A stretch of DNA of 6,429 nt, from NCBI GenBank assembly GCA_036736205.1, contig DAINMX010000309.1, positions 1-6,429 on the forward strand, read 5' to 3'. This stretch comes from XYA12-FULL-58-9 sp001798605 (GTDB lineage Bacteria; Myxococcota; XYA12-FULL-58-9). The translations under genes and the position numbers were made by a program. The notes beneath the pieces were generated by a model. That model saw only the letters and a program-made list of their open reading frames with translations, was not told where the DNA came from and did no database searches. Each line of letters begins with the position of its first letter. Within the stretch, counting starts at the first letter, position 1. Below, in pieces: positions 1-4,397 of this stretch.

Positions 1-29
1 AGGATGGTCTTGAATGGAGCCGGAATCAC
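1..29 (-). CDS. Start of a probable PIN-domain toxin (partial, cut by window edge)
   Basis: Six bases after the stop of the upstream helix-turn-helix gene, a GTG at 29-27 opens a reading frame that leaves the window after VIPAPFKTIL. A purine-rich AGGGA lies three bases before the GTG and could serve as ribosome binding site. PIN-domain ribonuclease toxins often begin with a short hydrophobic strand leading to the first catalytic Asp, and an excisionase-like HTH antitoxin directly upstream is a known arrangement for one PIN family. The first Asp would lie just outside the window. Only ten residues are visible, so the identification rests mainly on gene order and the opening residues. Confidence 0.4.
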
Positions 30-35
30 GGGTCC

Positions 36-488
36 CTACTTTAGCTCAGGATAGCCGGCGAAGTCCTCTGTGAGGTGGGTCAGATCAGTGAGCGTTGCCC
101 GCCGCTGCGCGTCCCGGTGCGTCTTGTATTCGAGTAGGTCTTTCACCGAAACACGACGGTGCTTGCCCGTCTTGATGTGCGGAATGCGGCCCTCGTCGAG
201 CAGACGGACGAGATACTGACGCGAGACGTTCAGGATGTTGGCGGCCTGCTGGGTGGTAAGCTGCTGGGCGACCGGAGCCACCGTCACAGCGTCACCACGA
301 GCGAGCACGTCGACGACACGCACGAGCAAGTGAAAGAGCGCCTCGGGTATCAAGTGACGCTCACCGTGCGGACCTACGAGCTCGCAAGTCGCCTGAGCGC
401 CTTGGGTGGCCAGCGCCCGCGCAATGAGCCGCACCTCACGCTGTTGCTCTGGTGGAGCCGAGATCGGTAGGATATTCGAGGCAGCCAT
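36..488 (-). CDS. Excisionase-type helix-turn-helix protein, probable antitoxin of a PIN toxin
   Basis: A 150-residue protein. The ATG at 488-486 is chosen because GGAGG (minus strand, 499-495) sits six bases upstream; the frame extends further upstream, but that extension has no such site and encodes Trp/Leu/Arg-rich sequence unlike a normal N-terminus. Residues 77-122 are an excisionase/MerR-type winged helix: LTTQQAANILNVSRQYLVRLLDEG is helix-turn-helix, and IPHIKTGKHRRVSVKDLLEY is the wing with its basic turn. Residues 1-75 carry no motif I recognise and may bind the partner. With a PIN-like gene starting six bases after its stop, the likely role is a DNA-binding antitoxin that represses its own operon. 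It is divergent from the ParA gene and shares the intergenic region with it. A plain transcription regulator or recombination directionality factor is possible; the downstream gene argues for the antitoxin role. Confidence 0.8.
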   Translation of the reverse strand: MAASNILPISAPPEQQREVRLIARALATQGAQATCELVGPHGERHLIPEALFHLLVRVVDVLARGDAVTVAPVAQQLTTQQAANILNVSRQYLVRLLDEGRIPHIKTGKHRRVSVKDLLEYKTHRDAQRRATLTDLTHLTEDFAGYPELK

Positions 489-647
489 AACAAACCTCCA
501 ATGGCTTAGTCTAAAGATTAATCGACCCAAACACAACAACAAACGCCACAAACGCAACCATGGCATTTCAATGCTATCATACCAGTATAGTTGCAATATC
601 ATTCTGATGTGGTATTAGTCTGATATTAATATTAGATCGGAGGATTC
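489..647. promoter_or_regulatory. AT-rich divergent control region between the HTH/PIN operon and parA
   Basis: No gene lies in these 159 bases. The parA side is AT-rich and repetitive. Two imperfect direct repeats, CTGAT-N4-TATTAG (604-618) and CTGAT-N5-TATTAG (620-635), lie side by side, and the second contains the palindrome ATATTAATAT (623-632). The hexamer TGRTAT occurs at 579-584 (minus), 596-601 (minus), 610-615 and 621-626. A weak promoter-like pair for parA is TTGCAA (591-596) with TATTAG (613-618), spacer 16, overlapping the repeats. GGAGG at 639-643 is the parA ribosome binding site. The arrangement suits autorepression by the RHH protein or the HTH protein, but no binding can be shown from sequence. 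Confidence 0.5.
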
Positions 648-1292
648 ATGTCCGTTGTGCTCTTCGGAGGGGAAAAGGGCGGGACCGGAAAAACCACCCT
701 CGCCACCAACCTCGCTGTCTACTTGGTGCGACATGGTGCGGAGGTCTTGGTCCTCGACACTGACAAGCAAGGCTCGGCATCGGGTTGGGCGGCTGCGCGA
801 TCGCAGACTCCCGAGCTGGCAAAGGTACAGTCGGTAAGCAAGTTCGGCGACGTCGTCGACTCAGCTCGGGACCTCGCCGACAAGTACCAGCACATCATCA
901 TCGATGCCGGTGGCCGCGACTCACGCGAGCTGCGCTCTGCAATGCTAGCCGCTGACGTCATGTATGTGCCAATCAAGGCAAGCCAATTCGACTTGTGGAC
1001 CATGGAGCGCATGAACGAACTCGTGGGTCAGTCGCAAGGCTTTAATCGTAAACTGAAAGCGTTTGCGATCTTGTCGATGGCTCCCACAAACCCTCGGATC
1101 GGTGAAGCGGAGGAGGCCAAGGGAATGCTTGGCGACTTCGAACACCTTGGTCTGGCCAGCACCATCATCCGAGAGCGGAAGGTGTACCGAGATGCCGTCA
1201 CTCAAGGGCGCGGCGTCCTCGAGTGCGAAAACGAGAAGGCCGTCGACGAGATCGAGTCGCTTGGCAAGGAGGTGTTCAATGGCATCATTTAG
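648..1292 (+). CDS. parA: ParA-family partition ATPase
   Basis: A 214-residue single-domain P-loop ATPase of the ParA/Soj/MinD superfamily. Residues 10-17, KGGTGKTT, form the deviant Walker A with the signature Lys10 and catalytic Lys15. VLDTDKQGSASGW (from about 35) is the A' motif with Asp37 and Asp39. HIIIDAGG (82-89) is Walker B with Asp86. The length and the lack of an N-terminal DNA-binding domain fit type Ib partition ATPases of plasmids and integrative elements. Such proteins bind DNA nonspecifically with ATP and move or tether cargo through a small centromere-binding partner. GGAGG four bases before the ATG fixes the start. The next gene begins inside its last 14 bases, so the two are translationally coupled. 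ATPases of this shape also occur as VirC1-like or transfer-associated proteins; the RHH partner favours partition. Confidence 0.9.
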   Translation: MSVVLFGGEKGGTGKTTLATNLAVYLVRHGAEVLVLDTDKQGSASGWAAARSQTPELAKVQSVSKFGDVVDSARDLADKYQHIIIDAGGRDSRELRSAMLAADVMYVPIKASQFDLWTMERMNELVGQSQGFNRKLKAFAILSMAPTNPRIGEAEEAKGMLGDFEHLGLASTIIRERKVYRDAVTQGRGVLECENEKAVDEIESLGKEVFNGII

Positions 1293-1620
1293 TCGCAAAC
1301 CACCCGCGCCATCGAATGCTCAGGATTTCATCGCTGCCGCCGACCATCTACCAACGCCGGAACCCGCTTTAACCGCTGAGGCCGAACTACAGCCAAAGAA
1401 GAAGGAGCCACGAAGCCAGGCTTCAGCTCGGCAAAAGCGCAGGCCTTGGGAAGGGCTCGATCCGAAGGCCACACCCAAGAACGTGTTCAACCTGCGACTG
1501 AATGATTACCACCTTGCCATTCTACGTCACTTGGCTGAGCAGGATGAGGATGCGTCTATGCAGCGGATTTGTAAGAAGATTTTACTGCCGGAGATCGAGC
1601 GCAGAATTCAAACCAAGTAG
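1279..1620 (+). CDS. Small ribbon-helix-helix protein, probable centromere-binding partner of ParA
   Basis: A 113-residue basic protein. The ATG at 1279 lies inside the end of parA in another frame and is preceded by a strong AAGGAGG (1266-1272), six bases away, which decides the start over longer readings of the frame. Residues 1-65 are Pro/Ala/Lys/Arg-rich and look disordered (KKKEPR, ARQKRRPWEG). Residues about 70-113 resemble a ribbon-helix-helix: the strand KNVFNLRLN, then DYHLAILRHLAEQ, then the turn DEDASMQ and the helix ICKKILLPEIERRI. Type Ib partition systems pair a short ParA with a small protein of this design: a flexible basic tail stimulates the ATPase and the RHH dimer binds operator and centromere repeats. 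It has no ParB/Spo0J domain. The pairing is firm from overlap and context; the RHH call is by pattern only. Confidence 0.75.
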   Translation: MASFSRKPPAPSNAQDFIAAADHLPTPEPALTAEAELQPKKKEPRSQASARQKRRPWEGLDPKATPKNVFNLRLNDYHLAILRHLAEQDEDASMQRICKKILLPEIERRIQTK

Positions 1621-1623
1621 TAT

Positions 1624-1645
1624 TGATATGATGTTGGTATGGTAT
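1624..1645 (+). repeat. TGRTAT motif cluster downstream of the partition genes
   Basis: Immediately after the stop of the RHH gene, three TGRTAT hexamers occur in 22 bases: TGATAT at 1624-1629, and TGGTAT at 1635-1640 and 1640-1645, the last two sharing a T. The same hexamers occur in the parA upstream region, and the longer string GGTATTA is shared between 611-617 and 1641-1647. Clusters of short direct repeats beside the par genes are what RHH-type centromere-binding proteins usually recognise. This is a candidate parS-like site; its function is inferred. Confidence 0.4.
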
Positions 1646-1678
1646 TAACACCTGCGCATTCCTTTCAGTGTAAGTTTT

Positions 1679-1721
1679 ATGACCCTCTTTATGACCCTCT
1701 TTTCTAGGTCTGACCTTCTTT
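1679..1721 (+). repeat. Short tandem repeats, ATGACCCTCTTT type
   Basis: ATGACCCTCTTT at 1679-1690 is repeated exactly and without gap at 1691-1702. A degenerate third copy, TGACC-TTCTTT, lies at 1711-1721 after an eight-base interruption. The 204-base stretch from 1621 to 1824 holds no credible gene, only these repeats and the TGRTAT cluster. Function is unknown: it could be a protein-binding array, a piece of an iteron-like region or simple slippage. No replication initiator gene is in the window to support an origin. Confidence 0.5.
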
Positions 1722-1824
1722 CCAGCCGCATTCGCCAAACTCCGCCCAGTTGATGGAGTTCTCAAATCGTCACTTGAAGCAGCAATGCTCTTACTGATAT
1801 GTATCTTTTTTGGTACACTCAACA

Positions 1825-2175
1825 ATGACAGACGAGAAAAAACTGCAAGCTGTCTTCTTCCGCACCGAGGGCGGGGTCGAACCTGTTCGGGATTGGCTAA
1901 AGGGGCTGAACAAAAGGGAGCGGCTCTTGATTGGAACTGACCTCAAGACGGTGGAGTTTGGGTGGCCCATCGGAATGCCGACGTGTCGACCCATGGGCGG
2001 GGGGTTATTCGAGGTACGCACGAACATGCCGGGGCGCATTGCCCGCGTGCTCTTCTCCGTAAACAAGGGCCGGATGTTTCTTCTGCACGCCTTCATCAAG
2101 AAGAGTCAGAAAACACCCAAGGCCGACCTCGATCTCGCATTGCGTCGGAAGGGTGAACTGGAGGGTGCATCATGA
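1825..2175 (+). CDS. higB: HigB/Gp49-like RelE-superfamily toxin
   Basis: A 116-residue protein of the phage-derived Gp49-like/HigB group, whose members are ribosome-dependent mRNA interferases. Recognisable are EPVRDWLKGLNKRER (about 19-33, the N-terminal helix region), then LFEVRTNMPG-RIARVLFSV (61-79) and GRMFLLHAFIKKSQKTPKADLDLA (82-105), the conserved C-terminal strand block with the typical KKSQKTP. The ATG at 1825 is preferred over a TTG at 1810 because homologues start close to this point. Neither start has a visible Shine-Dalgarno sequence: the preceding bases are T-rich followed by GGTACACTCAACA, so translation may be weak or nearly leaderless. The antitoxin gene overlaps the stop by ATGA, giving the toxin-first order usual for HigBA. 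No catalytic residue looks lost and the length is normal, so the toxin is probably intact. Confidence 0.88.
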   Translation: MTDEKKLQAVFFRTEGGVEPVRDWLKGLNKRERLLIGTDLKTVEFGWPIGMPTCRPMGGGLFEVRTNMPGRIARVLFSVNKGRMFLLHAFIKKSQKTPKADLDLALRRKGELEGAS

Positions 2176-2468
2176 CGATCAAACCCAAACACGTTGGTTC
2201 CTCGCTGGACAGTCTTCTCGAAGAGGAAGGCATTCTCTCGACGGTCACCGACATCGCCATCAAGCGCGTGTTGGCTTGGCAGGTTGCGGAAGAAATGAAA
2301 CGCCAAGGTATCAGCAAGGCTCAGATGGCCCGACGCATGGGAACCAGCCGAGCAGCTCTCGAGAGACTCATCGATCCAGAAAATGCGTCGGTAACCCTCC
2401 GCACCGTTTATCGTGCCGCAAGTGTGCTGGGGAAACAGATTTCCCTCAAATTGGTCGATGCAGCATGA
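2172..2468 (+). CDS. higA: HigA-like XRE-family antitoxin
   Basis: A 98-residue protein with a lambda-repressor/Cro-type helix-turn-helix. Residues 33-46 (VLAWQVAEEMKRQG) form the first helix. ISKAQMARRMGTSRAALERLI (47-67) is the core HTH, and NASVTLRTVYRAASVLGKQISLKL (71-94) the following helices. The N-terminal 30 residues (SSLDSLLEEEGI) are typical of antitoxins paired with Gp49-type toxins and should cover the toxin. The ATG overlaps the toxin stop as ATGA (2172-2175), so the two are coupled. It would neutralise the toxin and repress the shared promoter upstream of 1825, where one TGATAT (1795-1800) is the only short motif noted. Confidence 0.87.
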   Translation: MTIKPKHVGSSLDSLLEEEGILSTVTDIAIKRVLAWQVAEEMKRQGISKAQMARRMGTSRAALERLIDPENASVTLRTVYRAASVLGKQISLKLVDAA

Positions 2469-2512
2469 TCAAAACCGAAGCTTGCCGCCAGCCTTCTGCG
2501 CCTCAATGGGTC

Positions 2513-2546
2513 CTGTGAGAAAGGTTCGTTTTTCACAGCACCTTTC
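2513..2546. other. Two mutually exclusive hairpins between convergent TA operons
   Basis: CTGTGAGAAA (2513-2522) and TTTTTCACAG (2529-2538) form a ten-pair stem with a GGTTCG loop; the single mismatch becomes a G-U pair in plus-strand RNA. GAAAGGT (2519-2525) can instead pair with ACCTTTC (2540-2546), which overlaps and excludes the first stem. TTTTTCACAG recurs at 2603-2612. The site lies between the ends of two convergent operons, so bidirectional termination or RNA end protection is plausible. Neither stem is followed by a U-run in the plus sense, so this is not a textbook intrinsic terminator. The remaining bases of 2469-2619 show nothing coding. Confidence 0.45.
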
Positions 2547-2619
2547 GCGATTCGTCCAACCCACGTTTTTACTGGGTCCGAGAGTCGCGTTTTCGACCCC
2601 CCTTTTTCACAGACTGTCT

Positions 2620-2862
2620 TCAGCCTGCAAGGCAATCGTCGTACTCGTACACCGGGGCGGTTCTAGTAGGTGCGTTTCGGTTCTCGAGGAGTCGCTCGAG
2701 GCCACGCACGGTGTCGGGTTCCAGCAAGACGTCACCACAGATGTTGCACACCTGCGCTGGCACATGGTCGATGACCACAAGGTCGCCTGCGGGATGAACA
2801 GTGTGGGTAATCTCGCGGGTTTCGTACGTCCCCACACAACCATGGATACTACAGGCTGTCAT
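2620..2862 (-). CDS. YgiT/MqsA-type zinc-finger antitoxin-like protein
   Basis: An 80-residue protein matching the N-terminal zinc-binding module of the MqsA/YgiT antitoxin family. It has Cys4 and Cys9, then THTVHPAGDLVVIDHVPAQVCNICGD (19-44) with Cys39 and Cys42, then LLEPDTVRGLERLLE (46-60), the usual helix after the zinc knuckle. The first pair is CxxxxC rather than the common CxxC, so zinc ligation may differ. There is no C-terminal XRE helix-turn-helix, so it is the short form and probably cannot act as a full DNA-binding repressor alone. It overlaps the DUF4258 gene by ATGA (2859-2862), a known pairing in which it is the presumed antitoxin. The role is inferred from family and order. 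Confidence 0.8.
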   Translation of the reverse strand: MTACSIHGCVGTYETREITHTVHPAGDLVVIDHVPAQVCNICGDVLLEPDTVRGLERLLENRNAPTRTAPVYEYDDCLAG

Positions 2863-3194
2863 CGCTCACCTCGCTGAGTAGGCGTCACCCACTTGGGCGG
2901 CTTCGGAGCATACACTGTAATGATGATAAGTGCCGGCTGCTCCGTTGTACAGACGACGTGAACCCACCTCCCGGCTTTCGTCGTTCCTCCGAGCAGACAG
3001 CAAGCACCGCGACGGTGCTCAGGATAGTTCTCCAGGATCCGCGACTGCTCGGACGAGATGACCTCCAGTACATCGTCGAAGGAGATGGCCTCATCGACCA
3101 TCTCGGCGTGAGCATGCAGAGTCAATCGGACGTGCTCGATCTTGGCTTGAGCCTGGATTCGTTCGAGGACAATCGATAGGTCTGCAGGTGCCAT
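2859..3194 (-). CDS. DUF4258 protein, probable toxin
   Basis: A 111-residue protein with the DUF4258 pattern. VRLTLHAHAEMVDEAISFDDVLEVISSEQSRILENYP (22-58) gives the LT-x-HA-x2-M and the Ile-x-x-x-D-V helix typical of the family. Then come RGACCLLGGTTKAGRWVHVVCTTEQP and ALIIITVYAP (89-97), the closing strands that end in the usual VYxP. DUF4258 proteins share a RelE-like fold prediction and commonly precede YgiT-type zinc-finger antitoxins, as here. Toxicity is inferred from that. The ATG at 3194-3192 lacks a clear Shine-Dalgarno sequence (GAGATGAG lies about nine bases upstream). The operon runs toward the HigBA pair. Confidence 0.8.
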   Translation of the reverse strand: MAPADLSIVLERIQAQAKIEHVRLTLHAHAEMVDEAISFDDVLEVISSEQSRILENYPEHRRGACCLLGGTTKAGRWVHVVCTTEQPALIIITVYAPKPPKWVTPTQRGER

Positions 3195-3256
3195 GAGCTG
3201 TACTCATCTCGCACGAGCGGCAACGGATTTCAATCGGGACGATTTGGCAAATTGCC

Positions 3257-3376
3257 TCAATCCTCCCAAAACCCGTTGAACCGGTCGGGTGACAACTGCG
3301 TGTACACGACGGCGTGCTGAATGTTCTTGTGGCCGAGGTAGTGTTGAATCGCTCGCGTGTCCTGGCCGTCGTTGGC
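3257..3376 (-). pseudogene. C-terminal remnant of a tyrosine recombinase (integrase)
   Basis: The last 39 codons of a phage/integron-type tyrosine recombinase: ANDGQDTRAIQHYLGHKNIQ followed by HAVVYTQLSPDRFNGFWED and a stop. LGHKN is the conserved Gly-His box, and the Tyr in VVYTQL corresponds to the catalytic nucleophile. The catalytic Arg, Lys and HxxR parts, normally about 100 residues or more upstream, are absent. Upstream in frame the sequence becomes the antisense of the 85-residue gene, which ends seven bases before the homology starts. The fragment was therefore cut by deletion or insertion and is not functional. It shows that a second, tyrosine-type element once stood here. Confidence 0.8.
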
Positions 3377-3383
3377 AGCTTCA

Positions 3384-3641
3384 TTATGGCACATCGATTT
3401 CACCGGCCGCGATGCCTCCGGCAATCGTCTCAAGCACTTTTGCATAACGATAAAAACCGTCGAATTGTGACGCGAGCGAATCCATCTCGCCAGGAAGTGT
3501 TGCATCCATGAGACGCTTGAAATCCGGCATCAGCTCGGCCATCCCGATAAAAAGCGCCGTGTCGTCGCCACCGGCGGCCAAGATTTTGTGCGCCGCCAAA
3601 TCGATGCGGCGTGCAATCGCGAGTTTTTCAGATGAGTTCAT
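3384..3641 (-). CDS. Conserved-looking 85-residue protein coupled to the serine recombinase, function unknown
   Basis: An 85-residue soluble protein with no membrane segment or signal peptide. I do not recognise a named domain. The sequence is orderly and looks like a real helical protein: EKLAIARRIDLAAHKILAAG (5-24), DDTALFIGMAELMPDFKRLMD (26-46), then FDGFYRYAKVLETIAGGIAAG (60-80) and an acidic tail EIDVP. Its ATG overlaps the recombinase stop as ATGA (3638-3641), so it is translated with the recombinase at its ribosome. Coupling suggests a role with the recombinase, such as an accessory or directionality factor, or in maintenance of the element; this is inference only. Its stop lies directly against the integrase remnant. 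Confidence 0.7.
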   Translation of the reverse strand: MNSSEKLAIARRIDLAAHKILAAGGDDTALFIGMAELMPDFKRLMDATLPGEMDSLASQFDGFYRYAKVLETIAGGIAAGEIDVP

Positions 3642-4237
3642 GTAATCTCCAGGTAACGAAAAACGGTCCGGGGGCTGATGTCCAAAGCGCTGGCTATCTC
3701 GCCGGCTGTGAGCCCCTTGTCTCGCAACTCAAGCACCCTCACTGGCTGAGCCTTGGTCGTGCCTTTCTTCCTGCCTCTGTAGATGCCGCGCTTTTTGGCG
3801 ACGCGAATGCCGGCAGCCTGCCTTTCTTGACGATACTCAAATTCAATCTCGGCGAGACCAAACAGAACGCTGGCGACCATCCTGCCAATGGCACCGCGAA
3901 GATCGATCATCTGGGTAACCGAAACAACGCGAACACCACGGTCGCACCAATCCGCAAGAACTTGGATGCCATCGAGCTGCCGGCGCGAGATGCGGTCGAG
4001 CTTCCACACGACAACCGTCTTCACTGTCCCGTGAAAAATCGCCTCCTGCAGGGCGTTGAATGCTGGGCGCTGCAGAGTCCTGCCGGTCTCCTTGTCCTCG
4101 AACCACTCGACGGCATTTGCGGCGATCCCGTTGCCTCTTAGCCAACGACGGATCTCAGAGCGTTGACTGTCGTTCTTCTGCCCCTGAGATGACACTCGGC
4201 AGTAGCAGGCCACAGGCTTCGTTTGGGCTTTTTTCAT
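3638..4237 (-). CDS. Small serine recombinase of the resolvase/invertase family
   Basis: A 199-residue complete resolvase-type recombinase. VACYCRVSSQGQ (9-20) gives the catalytic Arg14 and Ser16, by alignment with Arg8 and Ser10 of gamma-delta resolvase. KLDRISRRQLDG (79-90) supplies Arg82 and Arg85 of the DRxxR motif. QMIDLRGAIGRMVASVLFGLAEIEFEYRQER (109-139) is the start of the long dimer E-helix. RGRKKG is the basic minor-groove arm, and LTAGEIASALDISPRTVFRYLE (176-197) is the C-terminal helix-turn-helix. All key residues are present, so it should cut and rejoin DNA. The ATG at 4237-4235 has only a weak AAAAGG upstream, inside a dyad that is probably its own binding site, which suggests autorepression. 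It could resolve cointegrates or plasmid multimers; no transposase is visible. Confidence 0.9.
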   Translation of the reverse strand: MKKAQTKPVACYCRVSSQGQKNDSQRSEIRRWLRGNGIAANAVEWFEDKETGRTLQRPAFNALQEAIFHGTVKTVVVWKLDRISRRQLDGIQVLADWCDRGVRVVSVTQMIDLRGAIGRMVASVLFGLAEIEFEYRQERQAAGIRVAKKRGIYRGRKKGTTKAQPVRVLELRDKGLTAGEIASALDISPRTVFRYLEIT

Positions 4238-4238
4238 C

Positions 4239-4270
4239 TGTGCCTTTTAGGGTACACCCTATTTGGCACA
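4239..4270. promoter_or_regulatory. 32-bp dyad upstream of the recombinase, candidate res site I
   Basis: A symmetrical site centred between 4254 and 4255. The inner arms TAGGGT (4248-4253) and ACCCTA (4256-4261) flank a two-base AC centre, and the outer arms TGTGCC (4239-4244) and GGCACA (4265-4270) pair perfectly; only the three T's between the arms on each side break symmetry. About 30 bp with a central dinucleotide is the architecture of a serine-recombinase crossover site bound by a dimer. The dyad begins one base upstream of the recombinase ATG, so binding would also block its expression. Confidence 0.65.
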
Positions 4271-4334
4271 TACCGCAGTGCGCTCCAAGGCCCGCTACGA
4301 AAGCCTTTTGCGGCCGTAAGAAGCACCGACCCTA

Positions 4335-4358
4335 TTTGTCAGTCTGTAGACCCACAAA
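4335..4358. promoter_or_regulatory. Second dyad, candidate accessory recombinase site
   Basis: TTTGT (4335-4339) pairs with ACAAA (4354-4358), and GTCT (4342-4345) with AGAC (4348-4351), around a GT centre; two positions on each side are unpaired. Its centre lies 92 bp from that of the first dyad. The string ACCCTATTTG, an arm of the first dyad (4256-4265), recurs at 4329-4338 and overlaps this site's left end, and TAGGGT recurs at 4371-4376. Resolvases usually use several sites within about 100-150 bp upstream of their gene, so this could be an accessory site. It could also be a hairpin downstream of the kelch gene, though no U-run follows on that strand. The 160 bases from 4238 to 4397 contain no gene. 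Confidence 0.4.
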
Positions 4359-4397
4359 CTCGGAGTGGGGTAGGGTGGGCACTACAGTGACCCCGGA

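Noticed and set aside
489..602. Upstream extension of the HTH protein to 602
   Set aside because: The added residues are Trp/Leu/Arg-rich, encoded by the divergent control region, and lack a ribosome binding site.
1774..1819. Promoter for higBA (TTGAAG with TATGTA, or TTACTG with TACACT)
   Set aside because: Neither pair matches consensus well enough, and TACACT lies too close to the ATG for a normal leader.
1556..1825. 89-codon minus-strand frame over the non-coding region after the partition genes
   Set aside because: Its only regularity (KEGHKEGHK) comes from the 12-bp DNA repeat; it overlaps the end of the RHH gene and has no domain or convincing start.
2469..2619. Integron attC site between the two TA operons
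   Set aside because: The inverted repeats lack the conserved outer core sites expected of attC, and the neighbouring operons are convergent rather than in cassette orientation.
3242..3252. Palindrome ATTTGGCAAAT near the integrase remnant, sharing ATTTGGCA with the recombinase dyad
   Set aside because: Only eight shared bases, without the ACCCTA arm; this can arise by chance in an AT-rich patch.
3611..4141. 176-codon plus-strand frame opposite the serine recombinase
   Set aside because: The opposite strand encodes an intact recombinase with all catalytic residues; this frame resembles no family.
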